64,000 nucleotides of DNA from Euryodendron excelsum (GCA_033060915.1 CM065384.1:11888001-11952000), one strand, 5' to 3'. Counted from the first letter of the stretch, positions 45,261-57,462 are shown. The notes: generated from the letters alone by a model not told the origin. Translations and numbers: made by a program.

Positions 45261-46609
45261 TCTTTACTTGTCGAAGACAGAAAACGATAAAGTAAGGGTC
45301 TCATGTTGACCGTGAGGTGGTCGAGGGACGAACTTTGGAAACGGATACTGAGCTCAAAAGGCCTTTGAAATCGAGTTTTGGCAGGAAAAAGGGCAAAGCT
45401 ACACAGAATTGGCAACTGGCGCCACTAGAAGGAATGGCTTGGCGCCACTGGCCTAGAATCAAAACCAGAAACTTTTCTGGTTCGAACACTTACAGGATTT
45501 TGGATGATTTTCACAAATCCAGGAGGCGTTGCTAGGAAACTGACTTGGACATTGAAGGAGCACTTCTTAGGGACCATGGGGGGATTGTCGGAAGTAGACG
45601 CCATTATCGGAAAAGTCGCCAGAAGAGAAGATTTCGCCGAAGAACTCCAAGAGGTGAGTTTTCTATCTTATGTTGATTTGGACGTATAGAATTCCGTTTA
45701 AGTTGTGTGAACAATGGAAATTGATGTTTTGAACACTGTGGCGAAGTTATTTTTGCGTTTTGATGCTTGTTTGATTGAATTTGAGTGATTTTGCGTGTTT
45801 ATGTAAAGGAAATTTTTGCAGGAATTGAGGGTTTATCCCTACAGCTTGGATGTTGAGTTTTTCGGCTAGATTTTTATACTGTGTGCCTTAGAAAAATGTG
45901 TTTAACAGCCGTGTGAAATTTGTGATTTTTTGAAAAATAGAAAAATACTTGAAAAATTAAGAAAATTTAAGAAATTGATGAAATTTTAGAGTTTAAAATA
46001 TAGAGAAATTTAGGAATGTTTTAAAAAACATTTGAAATGATTTTGAGAAAATTTAAGACATCTTTGAAAAATGTTAACTTAACGGAAAAGAAAACATGTG
46101 TTTTGAAAAATTCGAACATTTGAAGATTATGCGCAGGTGTTGATGTTATGTGATTATGACGTTGTGAAGTGTACGATTTATGTTTTATGTTGATGTGATA
46201 GGTGTTGTAGGGGCCGTTATTAAATACAACTCTCTCGAAATTTTTAGAAAGTCAGAGAAAGGGTTAGAGAAATTTTAGAATAAAATCTTTTTGAAGGAAA
46301 AAGATATAAAACCATTGAGGATGGGACCTTTTTGGTGGAGAAGACCCTGAGAAAGTTGGGGACCTTAAAACTATTAGAAGAAAAATTTGGAAAAGGGACA
46401 TGTTTTGAAAACAGATTTTGACTTTGGAAAACTTAGGATTTTGATGAGAATTTTGAAAAATTGAAAATTTGATAATTAAGTTTGAAGAAAACTTTTTGGA
46501 GGAAGAAGTTTTTAGAAAATCTTGATTAGGATAGAAAAGGCTTGGGATGAATTTTGACTGGAAGATTTTGAAAGTTTGACTTAGGACTTATTTGAAATTT
46601 TCAGATAAA
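45261..46609 (-). other. TatB 3' region between polypurine tract and 48-bp repeats
   Basis: GC-richer sequence (45261-45700) is followed by A/T- and purine-rich degenerate repeats (45900-46600), the counterpart of 28201-29800 in TatC. Short plus-strand ORFs (45317-45689) have no recognisable domain. Confidence 0.5.
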
Positions 46610-46845
46610 ACGTATAGAAAATTCGTTTTGACTCGGAATGGGAAGTTTAAAATCAAAATGTGTAGGAAATTCATTTTGACTTAGAATTGGATTTAAAATC
46701 AAAATGTGTAGGAAATTCATTTTCATTGAACATGGAGATTTTAGAATCAAAATGTGTAGGAAATTCATTTTGACTTAACATGGAAATTTTAAAATCAAAA
46801 TGCGTAGGAAATTCATTTTGACTTAGAATTTAAAATTTTTTTATG
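46610..46845. repeat. 46-48-bp tandem repeat in TatB
   Basis: AATCAAAATGTGTAGGAAAT occurs at 46651, 46697, 46745 and (with one change) 46793. It is homologous to the inverted array at 27950-28200. Confidence 0.9.
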
Positions 46846-46909
46846 TTATTTTATTATCTTTTGTTTGTTTTGATTATTTATTTATTTATTTTACTATTAT
46901 TTTTATCTG

Positions 46910-46915
46910 TATATA
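46910..46915 (+). promoter_or_regulatory. candidate TATA box for the antisense ORF
   Basis: CTGTATATACAG lies about 45 bp upstream of the ATG at 46956, after a T/A-rich stretch. Placement is suggestive only. Confidence 0.3.
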
Positions 46916-46955
46916 CAGTACACTAACACCTCTTACCTTGGCTTATCTTTTTAAG

Positions 46956-47623
46956 ATGGCAGACATGATTTTGAGTCGACTGAGAGCTTGGCATGACAGT
47001 TACCCTCCGGATGAGCAGGATATCTTTCGTCGGTCTTTTGGTTGCGTGGCTTCACTCTTGTTAGTGCAGCTTATTCCTGGGTTCATGGAGGTAGTGATTC
47101 CCTTTGGTAGCCTGGCTTATCTCTTTTCCACTTCGGGGAGTGCGAGCCTACCCCTACTCCTCCCAAGTATGGATTTCTTCTTGGTTTCCGAGATGATTCT
47201 GCCGATATCGTAGGACCCATCTTTCCTGACGGTTGTATTACAGTGGTCTCATCCCAGCTTGGACTCCGATGCGCAGTGCTTTCATCTTCTTCTCTATCTC
47301 AGTTTCCTTACGTTTCAATAGAGTTCCTCTTTTCTCACTTTGAGTTGACCACGGGTATGCGAGCCCACTCAGGTGATTGGCACACTTCCCAAGATTGGTC
47401 TGTTTCCCTTATGGTTGCTCTAGCCCTGCTTCTTCTGAACTACTTAGTGTTCTCACGAGGAGATGATTTAGTTGACTATCAACTATGTGCACTGCTGGCC
47501 CAGATTCATAAGGGGCATTCCTATACTGCCATGGTTATGGGAGAGACCTTTGTGAGCCTTATCAGACCCCAGCAGGGGGTCAATACTCATTTTTGGGGAT
47601 ATGCTTCATTATTCCAACTTTGA
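46956..47623 (+). pseudogene. TatB antisense ORF, DUF7745-like, one frameshift
   Basis: The ORF is read on the strand opposite to TatB, 1.7-2.4 kb from its 3' LTR. From the ATG at 46956 it gives MADMILSRLRAWHDSYPPDE and FRRSFGCVASLLLVQLIPGF. One base is lost near 47100-47108, with a TAG beside it. The next frame then gives SLFHFGECEPTPTPPKYGFL, the F-x-F-G-x-x-E-x-T-P-T pattern of DUF7745/plant-mobile-domain-like proteins, and stays open to 47623 (about 170 codons). Tat-lineage elements are known to carry such antisense ORFs; their role is not known. The family call is from pattern memory and could be confirmed by a profile search. TatC lacks the ORF. Confidence 0.6.
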
Positions 47624-48545
47624 GCGATCGAATACTTATTCGTTACTCCCCTTTTTTTAGCATACATGGTTTCTCGAGTGAGAAGTCATTTGATTGGGGA
47701 GGTCGAGAGTGGGCCATTGCCCTATTCTATGTTTCTTGTTGACCATTGAAATTCGAGCTTTCGTAGGTGTGTGCCGATGCTGGAGATGTCTAAGGGGTGG
47801 CTTTAGCTCATTTTTGCGTTTTACCTTATTCCCTGTTTCTTATTAGAGAGAGAGAGAAAAACATAGAGTTAGTTTTTGTACAAAAGTAGTTTACTTATCC
47901 CAATTCTAAAAATACACAAGTAAATGGGTGAATGCATGTTATACTCTTTTTATTTATCTATTTATCATTATTTTTTTATGAATGCACATGAAATTAGATG
48001 TATGACTTATTTTGCATGTCCTACTTTATATATATATATATATGATGAATGCACAGGTTCATATAGGAATAGAATTTAATGCATGTTATACTTTTTGGAT
48101 GAATGTACATACATAAATGAAATTGAATGCATGTCATGCCTTTGATGAATACATGAATAGATACAAACTACACAGGAATTTAATGGATGTAGAGGTTATA
48201 CATATCACGGATGCATTATACTACATGTATATATAAACTATTTACAAAGAATGTCCCAGGATTGCCCCAGGGCTCATATTCTCAGGATGCTATTTCCCTT
48301 TCAGGATTCTGTCTCATTTAATTTTTTCCCCTTCTTATCGGGGTGTGATAGCATTTGCACCATTTTTTAGAGATCTTGACCTTTCGGTTTGCTATCCTAT
48401 CCTTACTTTTTACAGGGTTACTGTTTGGGGTTTTTCTGACCTCACTTGGTTTTCTCTCTCTCAGATTTTCAAAAATGCCATCGTGGCTTAAGCGACGACT
48501 CACGTGCCCTTTGCAGAGCGATAAATAGCTAGGCCCTCAATCAGA
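47624..48545 (-). other. TatB 3'-proximal backbone shared with TatC
   Basis: It aligns in reverse with TatC at about 26150-26900 (shared landmarks AATGGTGCAAATGCTATCAC, GAGATGTCT and GGTCATTACCTCATTC-like). It includes diverged ATGCATGT/GAATGCA repeats (about 47990-48170), the counterpart of 26396-26650, and a short (TA)n. I see no credible ORF. Confidence 0.5.
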
Positions 48546-49900
48546 GAAGATTTTTTTTAGGACCGTAATTTAGGCTGGGTTTAGGGGTTGTAAGAAATGA
48601 AAGGAAATTTAGGCTCAAAGATCTTCTTTTAGTGGGTTGTTTAAACCAAAACCATCTGAGCACACTTCAGAGCATGAGATTGCCCCTGCATTCCTTTCTA
48701 GTTCTCCTTTCTCCTCCTACTTGTCTTGGTATTATTCAGGCTTATTTGGACTAAGCAATTTTCTTTAATCTGAGACGACTTTAATTTGGACAATAACGTA
48801 GGCTAGGTTAAGGGGTTTATGAATGAAAAGGGTACGCAGGCTCAAATTTGATGTTGTTTCTAGTAAGGTTTAGATCCACACTATCCTTAGTTGGTCTTCC
48901 AATGGGGTTTCATCCCCTGATATCCTCCTCTAGCTTCGGCAACACGTCTGGCTCCTTTAGATCAATCGATCTTTTTTTTCAATCCGAAAGGACTTTAACA
49001 AGGTCGTAATGTAGGCCACGGCTTCGAGTTTTTACAAGAAAGGGTAAAGGCTCAAACCTATTGCTTCAACTGGGCTTCTTTGTTACCTAGGATCGCCTTT
49101 GAATAACTATATCTTCTTCAAGGAGTTCACATTTCTTGTAGTTTGTTCCTTGACCTTCTAACGGAGTTGCCCCTTCATTTTCTTTTTCTTTTTTTTATTA
49201 TTTCTTTTGACTTGCCCCGTGGTAGCTTTTCCTCTTTGCTTTTCTGTTTCTTCCTTTTCATTTTGCTTTTTGCCAGACGAACATTTCCTACAACTTCTTT
49301 TTCTTAGATCTTTTCCTTAGCATTTCAATTTAATCCATTGTGGGCGATGATCCTTAGGTTGGGGTTTCTTTCTAGAGAAAAAGGTAAGTGGCTCAATAGG
49401 TTGGACAAGGGTTGCTTTTAACTGTATGGGAAATGAAATGAGAGCATCTCTTCATTTTGAACAAAATTACTTGATCGATTAAGCCTTCATGTTATTTTGG
49501 CTTGATAGTCGATGGCATTCTCTACTAGATCTTTTGCTACCTGTCTGCCCCAATGTGGGGGGATGGTTTCGGATCGGGGTTGATAAAAAAAATCTTCCGC
49601 TTTCTGCGAGGCATCAGTGGGTTAAGCAAAGGGGATATTTTTGTGTGTGGTAACAGAATTGAGGGCCTCTAATCATTTCAAATTGAATTGCTTAGTCTAT
49701 AAAGCCTTAGTACAAAATTTAAACAATATTCCTAGGGATGATGTGTTTCTGTCAGTGAACGCCTACATGTTCTATCAAATCAACTATTCTGTGCTTACCC
49801 CAATATGGGGGATGGTTCTTGGTTTAGGGTTATCTGAAAAGAAATTATGTATAGCTTTAGTGGGCTGAGCAAAGGGTAGTATTTATTTGGGATAAATAGA
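48546..49900. repeat. ~220-bp degenerate tandem units, TatB-specific core
   Basis: Diverged units share a GTAGGCT/GGTTTAGGGG...AAAGG...GGCTCAA pattern at about 48561, 48788, 48999 and 49340. A GGGGATGGTTT-type pattern with GGGTTAAGCAAAGGG recurs at about 49560 and 49800. Spacing is mostly 210-235 bp. TatC has unrelated sequence at this place. Confidence 0.5.
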
Positions 49901-52642
49901 ATTATGGCTTCTCATCATTTTGGGGACTCAGCTGCCGATCGCCTAGCCAGGATATCATGCAAGTGTCGCCTCTTCAATTAAATTTGCACTTCTTTGTTGG
50001 GATTGCCTTCCTCCTCTCTCTCTCTTAGTCTCTCAAAGGTTTTAACCCCCTTTGAGTGGGATGCCCATGCTATCTTATTCTTCAAGTCAAGTTATTATTG
50101 AATGGGAAAGAATCCTTAAACACAACAATCGTCCACCAAAGTATGAGACAAAAGGGATAAACTGGGAACTTCCTATTTTCGTTTAAAAACATAATTACAT
50201 GGCATGCAATGTTCATTTAAATAAGATATGCAAGAAATAGAAAGATAAAAAGGAAACGGACGAATTTTATGAAAACCTCCCTTTTTTTATAGGCCTCTTG
50301 GTGAGAACCCTTAACAGGGTTTTGAAACTGTACCGACTACTTTGGTATTTCATTTTTTGGGTGTATCACCAAACGAAGAAAGGGCGAATTGACAGATCTT
50401 TTGCGGTGTTTGGCATGCTTTTGGAAGTTAAGAGATTCTTTTATAGCAATGCCCGGGTCTGATAGGACTTTGCAAACGGTGAAGCCTCCTTTTGCATGGA
50501 TGATGGTTGTCGCGTCATGGTGTGGAGGTAACGTCTTGTTGATGGATGGTTAGTTCTTATTGCTCCTTGATGTAGGTTCGGCCTCTTCTAACAACTAGGC
50601 CCATCCTTCCATGAGTTTGAACTTGGTGGGGTACTAGAGGGATTCTATGAATTCAATTGTGCTCTCTAACTTACAAAAAGAAAAAGAAAAACAGAATGCA
50701 GTCAGCATGTGGAGTTGGAGGCTCTATGCGATGCATGTCCTATGAAGGTCCCTTCTTTGAGGGAATCTAGGCATGATGACAAGTCCATTTTGGAGGTGGG
50801 GTTTTGCCCTTATTATGTAATACAATACCTCTTCGACGTGGGCAGTTGATATTTCCTTATTTGGGCAATCCCGCCTCCATGGATTGAGAGAGATTTGGGC
50901 CTCTCTTGAGATATAGTTCTATGCATGCCATGAATCCTTAGGGTTCAAGAAACCTTAGGAGTTTTGGTATGTTTTGTTAACATGAGATTGGATTGCTCCT
51001 TTCTCTCTACGATTGATTAGATGTATGAGAATGAAATGACTTGAGTTTCTTAGAACTCTTGTCTAGGAATAGATATGGGTGCATGAGTATAAAAGAAGTG
51101 AACGTGTAAGCAATATGATGATAATAAGTGAGTGATTTAGAAAACCCCATTCTTGTCTTGCTTTTGCCTTTGATTCTCTTGGTATTTGGAGATGAAGAGG
51201 GGGAGGACAGAAGACAAGAAACTAAAGAGAATTTAGTGCCTTGATTTAAATATTTCTATGCAATGCATGTCCTAGGGGTGCCCCTACTTGAGAGAAACTA
51301 AATATGATGTGTTTGCTCACTTTTGGAGATAGGGGATTTGCCCCTGTATGTAAATACCTTAACGTCAAGTGGGAACCTTCATCCATTCATCCGTTCATCC
51401 ATCCATTCATTCGCAGAGAATAAAGAAGTACATTTAACTTTGGGTTTAAGATACAAAAAAATTGAAATACATTTCATCAGGGGGGAGGGGGAACATTTTC
51501 CTTTAGACTTCCACCTATCTACTTTTACATTAGAAATCCTAAACTACTCTTGAGTCTTCAGATTTGCCATCTTTAAGCTTGACGTTGAGGAGGTCATTGA
51601 GAGACCTTGTTGATTGATTGCCCATTGTCTTCTTGGCAACCCTATCTCCGTGAGCATAGAAGGATTGGGGCCCCTCTTAATGGAATGACTTGAAATACAT
51701 GCCATGAGTCCTTAGGGTTACATGGGAACCCTTAGGGTTTGGGTATGTTTAATGCAAGGGAGAGTGACCTTGGTGTCACTCTCAATGGGTTGATTATATG
51801 CATGAGAATGTAGTGACTTGAGTTACTTTGGAACTCTTGTCTTGACATGGGATATTGAATGTATGAACATGGATATGCAAAGAGTATAAGGAATGCAATG
51901 GTAAAGTAAACGTGCATGCATGAGTAGTTAGACATGCATTATAATAGTAAGAATACAGTCATTATAACAATAGGAATAAACAGGTATAAATGAAAATAAG
52001 GGCAGTCGCCCTTTCCTCCATGGTTTTGAAAACGGTGCGCGTGTCTTAAATTCGGCAAAGGTTCGGCTATGCAAGGTGTCTATATGAGCATGAGGTTGAG
52101 GGTTCACTAATACGTCCTAAAAAGGCTCGGTCCCCGGATCTTCAAACCTAGGCCTACTCCCTGAGGTGGTGCCATGTTCGGTTGGTGATCCGAGCGGGGG
52201 AATCATCAAGAGGCTGTAGGCAAAAAAACTGACATAGCATCTTGCCCATAACCAATATACCGTTCCCCCTTTCTAACTAGAAGGGTCATATCAAGGTAAA
52301 AATGCAAGTATGCAAAATGCAGGTGCACGTGAAGTGTGTGTGTGATTTTTGAAAGTGGAGGAAAGAGCCCAACAACTCCCATCCATCCTGTTCTTCACAT
52401 TCATGCATAGCAGTTAATTAAAACAATAATGTAAACAAAAGCGCACCTACAAAACAAAGCTGCAAGAGTTAGTATGTGGATGGCAAACTTAATATAAGAT
52501 AATATGAATTGAGTTAAATGCCTGTTTTTGAAAATAACTTTGAAAATTTGATTTTGAAAATTGAAAGTGGATAGAAGTGGACAAGTTAATCAAAGACTCT
52601 ATATGGGTGAAGAGACATGACTATGGCCTAACTATCTAAGTA
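49901..52642 (-). other. TatB core end and leader shared with TatC
   Basis: From about 50560 to 52642 it aligns in reverse with the TatC leader (22616-24690), including the same internal direct duplication (about 50900-51090 and 51590-51860). 49901-50560 has no counterpart. I see no domain. Confidence 0.5.
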
Positions 52643-52660
52643 TCCTTAGTGGAGTCATCA
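52643..52660 (-). other. TatB primer binding site
   Basis: The minus strand reads TGATGACTCCACTAAGGA two bases inside the 5' LTR, a decayed match to TGGTGACTCCTCTGGGGA of TatC. Confidence 0.7.
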
Positions 52661-55505
52661 GCTGTCGCGCTCAGATTTTTTTGCACTCGAAGAATACATA
52701 CAACAATGGAAAAAATATTGTACTCTCTCATTAGAACTCACCCTCCTAGAAGAATGAGTGCGACTAGGTTTGAATTGAAAATTGATTTGAATAAAGGGCT
52801 TTTGAAAAAACATTTGGAGTCGCCACCTAACTTGATTAAGGTGAGTTAAATCACCTAAAACTAAGCACAATCTGAAGACTACACTTAGGGTTTTTGAAAA
52901 CGATTTTGAAAATACTTCCTCAAGAGAGGGTTTTTAATAAAACAGGTTGTTTGGTAACCTTTAGAAAATATGTAAGCCCTTTTTTGAAAATAACTCCATT
53001 TTGGTCTTTGAAAACAGTGATCCTAGGTTCGGAGGTTGGTTACGTGTAGGGAAGACGCAATAAGCCATCACCCTACCCCGCTCTTGCGGCACCTACATGT
53101 CTATTCACCCTAAATTCACCTATGAGAGCCTACGATTAACAAATGTCTAATTCTATCTGCTTTAGAAAACAATTTTGAAAAGAATGATGCGCGGTATGCA
53201 ATTGTAAGAGAAAAAGAGTTGGAAAATAGATTTAGAAATTGATTTGATTTAAAAAGAAATTTGAAAAGATAGATTTGAAATTGAGAAGTTTTAGAAATTG
53301 GAAATAGAGATTTAAAAATAGATTTTTGGAATTGAAAACTTGAAAAAGATTATGGAATTGGAAGTTGAAAAAAAGTTATGGAATCGGAGATTTGAAAAAG
53401 GTTGTGACCGCACCCATGAGGGTTGCCTACATATCCCTTTGGAGGAATCAGGTCAGTCATAGTTCGGACAAGAGTCCGATAAAAAATAGAAGATTTTGAT
53501 TGGAAGAAAGAATTTTTGATTTGGAATTCGAATTGGAAGATTAGGAAATTAGGATTGAACTTAGACCTAGAATTGAACTTGAAAGAGGATTTGACCCTTG
53601 GAAGAGAACTTGGACTAGATTTGGAAAGATAGAGTTTTAGGAAACCTAGACTTAAGAAAGATAGGATTTAGGAAGGACTTGAGACTCGAGAGCGATTTGA
53701 CTCGAATGTTGGACTTGGAATATTAGGAAAAATTAAATTTAGGAAAGATCCAAATTAGGAAAGTTTCAAAATAGGGAAGTTTCAATTTAAGAAAGTTTCA
53801 ATGTGGAAATATTTTTCAAATAGGAAAGTTTAGAATAAGAAAGGTTTTGAAATTGGAAAGGTTTCGATTTAGGGAATATTTTTGAAATAGTAAAGTTCTG
53901 AAGTAGGAAATATTTGAAAGTTGGAAAGTTTTGAATTTAAGAAAGTTTAGACTTAAGAAAGTTTTGGATTTGAAAAGTTTTAACTTAGAGTTGTTTCGAA
54001 TTTAAAAAGTTTTGACTTAAGGAAGTTTTGAATTTTAAAAGATTTAAAATTTAGAAAGTTTAGAATTTTAGAAAGATTCGAAGTTTGAGTTTTATAAATT
54101 CTTGAAATTAGGAAAGGTTTAAGTTTAAGAAAGATTTGAATATTTGAATTTGGAACGTTGAAATTTGGAAAGGTATGGAATTAGGAAAGGGTTGGTTTAG
54201 GAAAGATTTGGAAGCTTAAAGTTTAAGGAAAGATTTAAAAGTTTAGGTTTTGGAATTGTATGGTTTAGGAACGTACGAGATTAGGAAGGAGTGGATTAGG
54301 AAAGGTTTAGACTAGGAAGGATTGAGATTTCTATTTCCTAAAACAAAGGATTGGATTTTGTTTTCAAAAACGGAGGATTGGATCTAGTTTCCTAAAGGGG
54401 AAGATTGGATTTGGTTTCCTAAAGGGAAGATTGGATTTGGCATGGATTTGAAAAGATGAAGTTTTGAAAATTCTAGATTTTAAAGACTATAGTTTTGACG
54501 TAGAAAAGAGGTTTTTGAAAACTTATGATTTTTTTATGTTAAAGGGGAGATTTTGGGAACCTAGATTTTAAGGCAAGAGTGAAAATCATGTTTTGAGAAA
54601 GGAAATTAGGGTTTCCTAATCGTGGGTTCTAGGGTTTGACTTAGACTCTAAGAAAAGAGATTTTGAGAATTGAGCTTTTAGAAAGGGAGATTTTTGGAAG
54701 GCAATCCTAGAGAGGAGTTTTTAGAAAGTAAACTTGAAAAGAGAGTTTTTCGAAAGGGATTTTGGAAAGTAAAAGTTTGAGAGACTTTCTAGAAAGAGAG
54801 ATTTTGGGAGGAGATCTTAAAAAAGAGTTTTTGGAAAGCGAATTTTGAAAAGAGAATTTTTGGAAAGGAGTTTTGAAAGGAGTTTTGGAAACTATATTTT
54901 TTAAGGGAATTTTTGAAAACAATTTTGGAAAGGAATTTTGAGAAGGAGATTGGAGACAGTTTTTTGAAAGTACGTTGGAAAAAAGGTTTTTTAAAAAGAG
55001 AGATTTTTGAAAAGAAAGTTTTTGAAAAGTCTTGAAAAATATCTCACTTTCCTAGAGCGATTCTAACCATAAGAAGGTTAGAACCACTTTAAGATAGTGG
55101 TTTTGAAAACAACCAAGATTTGAAAATATGGACCATATTGGTCACTTTAAATATAACACTTTCCTAAAGCAACTCTAACCATAAAAAGGCTAGAATCACC
55201 CTAGGATAGTGATTTTGAAAACAAGTTTTGAAAATGACGATTTTGATGCAAGTTTGAAAACAATGTTAATGTAAGTTTTAAAAACGAGTTTGAAAACGAA
55301 TTTTGGAATAATGCAAGATCATGATATGCACAATGTAAGTTGGGGTCGTGAACATACAAGGTTAAAGGCTTCACTACATAATCAAGGGGGCCGAACCGAC
55401 ATAGTCTCTAGTTAGACTAAAAGAAAGCCCCCGACACGGTGACCTCCAATAGCCTAATCCTACACATGGATCGGGAAGTCCTTTGTTTCAACCATGCCAG
55501 AAAAA

Positions 55506-55522
55506 GGGGGGGGGGGGGGGGG
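55506..55522. repeat. poly-G tract (17 G), TatB 5' LTR
   Basis: The longest of the three homologous tracts. Confidence 0.95.
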
Positions 55523-56034
55523 AGAAGATGGAGGATTAAAATAAAAGAAAACACAAGTGTGTTTGGAGGGAGAAGGGAGAAGGGAGATGGGGAAGATGCG
55601 TAAACTTAAATAGAGAGCCTACCTTACATCTTCTTTATTTGCTTTGCTTTGCGCGCTTTGTTTTCCTTTCTTTGCTTCGGTCTTCGCTTCAGTCTTCGTC
55701 TTGATCTTCGGGAACTTGTCTTGATCTTCGAGAGCTTCAGGTTACAGCACTTCAAGTCTTCAATGGAGGCTTTGGATGCTAGTGTATGAGTGTATGGGAG
55801 TATATGAGAGCTAGGGTTTGTGTATGGGGGCTAGGGTTTGGAAAACCTAAAGAAAGCTAGGGTTTAGGGAGGCTACGAGCTCTGTATATCGAAGAGTAGG
55901 GTTTTTAGGTTGAGTTTGTGGACATCTTTCACAGTAGAAGAGGCTCTGTATTTCTAGACAGAGGAATGACCTGGCACTTGTTGCAATGACACTAGTCCAA
56001 AAAACCTTCTGGCATTATTAGGCCAAATTTTGGC

Positions 56035-56059
56035 TTGGTGCCACTACTAGTGGCGCCAG
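56035..56059. promoter_or_regulatory. GGCGCC hairpin, TatB 5' LTR
   Basis: TTGGTGCCACT, ACT, AGTGGCGCCAG; one arm change compared with the perfect copy at 2687-2711. Confidence 0.6.
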
Positions 56060-56877
56060 CCACTTAGTAAAGTTTTAAGGTTGGCAAGTAACGTATCTTC
56101 AGAAGATTTGGGCACCTGTACTAGTGACTACTATGCAATTTTTAGCCTGGCTTCATTAGGAGTGACTCCAGAAGGTTCGAGAATGATTTGAAGAGACTGG
56201 GCATGATCCGAAAGGCCGAAAAGGGATAGGAACACTTAGAATAGTGTCTCGGAGGTAATAGACTTGAAAAATAATGACAGGTTGACCGGGCCATTAGCGG
56301 TAAAATAGTTAACCAGGCTAAAAAGCTACTTGGACGGACTCAGAATGTCCCAAAAGAAGACTCGAGGTTTGGAAGCATTATTTAGAATGTCCCAGGAGGT
56401 TACCAATTTGATACTTAGAGCCGGTGTTGTCGGAAAAGGTGACCGGCCCCCCCGCCTGCCGGAATTGACTCGGAATGATCCGAAAGGATACTTGAAGGTT
56501 GAGAATACTATAAGAAGCATTCTCGGGAGGTTACTGATTTGATACCCAGAGCCGGTGTCGTTCTCAGGGTGTTTGGATGCCTAGGGACAAAATGGTCATC
56601 TTGACCGAAAAGTCTCGGAATTGGCCCGAAACAGACTAGAGGGCACCTAATCATGCCAGATTGCCTTTAAGACAATCTTGGAAAGGTGGACCTATCATTC
56701 TGAGGACTTAGGTACTTTCTCGAGAAACATGCCGAAAATGGCCCTAGGGGCAATTTGGTAATTTTCACCAAAGTGGGCCAGTAGGCACCGGTGTTGACGT
56801 GGGTTTTGAGTGTTTCTACCACTCTAACGGCGTTCCCGTGATACAGGGGTTTGTTGGCAATTCCCTATATCGACCTG

Positions 56878-56949
56878 TTTACGAGTACTTCCGCTACTCT
56901 GACGGTTGTGATGTTTACGAGTACTTTTGCTACTTTGACGGTTCGCGAT
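56878..56949. repeat. 36-bp U3 subrepeats, TatB 5' LTR
   Basis: TTTACGAGTACTT at 56878 and 56914, homologous to 44658-44729. Confidence 0.75.
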
Positions 56950-57462
56950 CATTATTGAGACTACCTGATATCGGAAAGTTGCTGAATGGACTTAATGCCT
57001 GAGAAATCAACTTTCTCAAAAGACGTGCCGACACGGACATTTCTGCATCGGCGGGCTAGCAGGCGCCAAAGGTGGACCGTTCTACCATCTCGGGGACTTG
57101 GGGTCTCGTCTTGGTCGATGGGTTTGAAGGGACTTACCGTTCTAAAGAGTTAATTCAAAAATGTGCCAGACAGGATAGACTTACTGCCTCAAGGAATCAA
57201 CTTTCACGAGGGAGTGATTGGAATTGGAATTGGACTTGAAAAAGGGGACTTACCATCTTCGAGAAGACGTGCCTATTGGAATTGGACCAAACAATGCTCC
57301 CATGAGCATTTGGGTCCTTATGCCTTTATTTGGGGCCAAAGGGCCCACGAAGCAATTGATTGACGGGATTCAGATTGGAAAACTGGAATACGCCCCTATT
57401 AACTTGAACTCAAGTCTGGATGGACTCAAAACTGCCAAACGAGCAAAAATAGGGTGCTTACA

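Larger units (their letters stand above)
40377..57462 (-). mobile_element. TatB: non-autonomous Tat/Ogre-like element, minus strand (17086 bp)
   Basis: LTRs are at 40377-45242 and 52663-57462, with a primer site at 52643-52660 and a polypurine tract at 45243-45260. The internal region is 45243-52662 (7420 bp), and target duplications are AGTAA/AGCAA. The internal region lacks any recognisable gag-pol. It carries, near the 3' LTR, an ORF antisense to the element with a DUF7745-like pattern. Extra antisense ORFs and minisatellites in that position are known from Tat-lineage elements. No other element is inserted in it, which makes it the cleanest copy of this family in the window. Confidence 0.88.
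52663..57462 (-). repeat. TatB 5' LTR (4800 bp)
   Basis: The plus strand runs from TGTCGCGCTCAG to GGGTGCTTACA. It aligns over its whole length with 40377-45242 and differs by an estimated 5-10% in the stretches I compared. It carries a G17 tract (55506-55522), a GGCGCC hairpin (56035-56059), a lost TATA box and 36-bp subrepeats (56878-56949). Confidence 0.92.

Noticed and set aside
47624..50560. Host gene exons in the GC-richer part of TatB
   Set aside because: The region lies wholly within one element between its LTRs. Frames are short, and no domain or splice pattern was seen.
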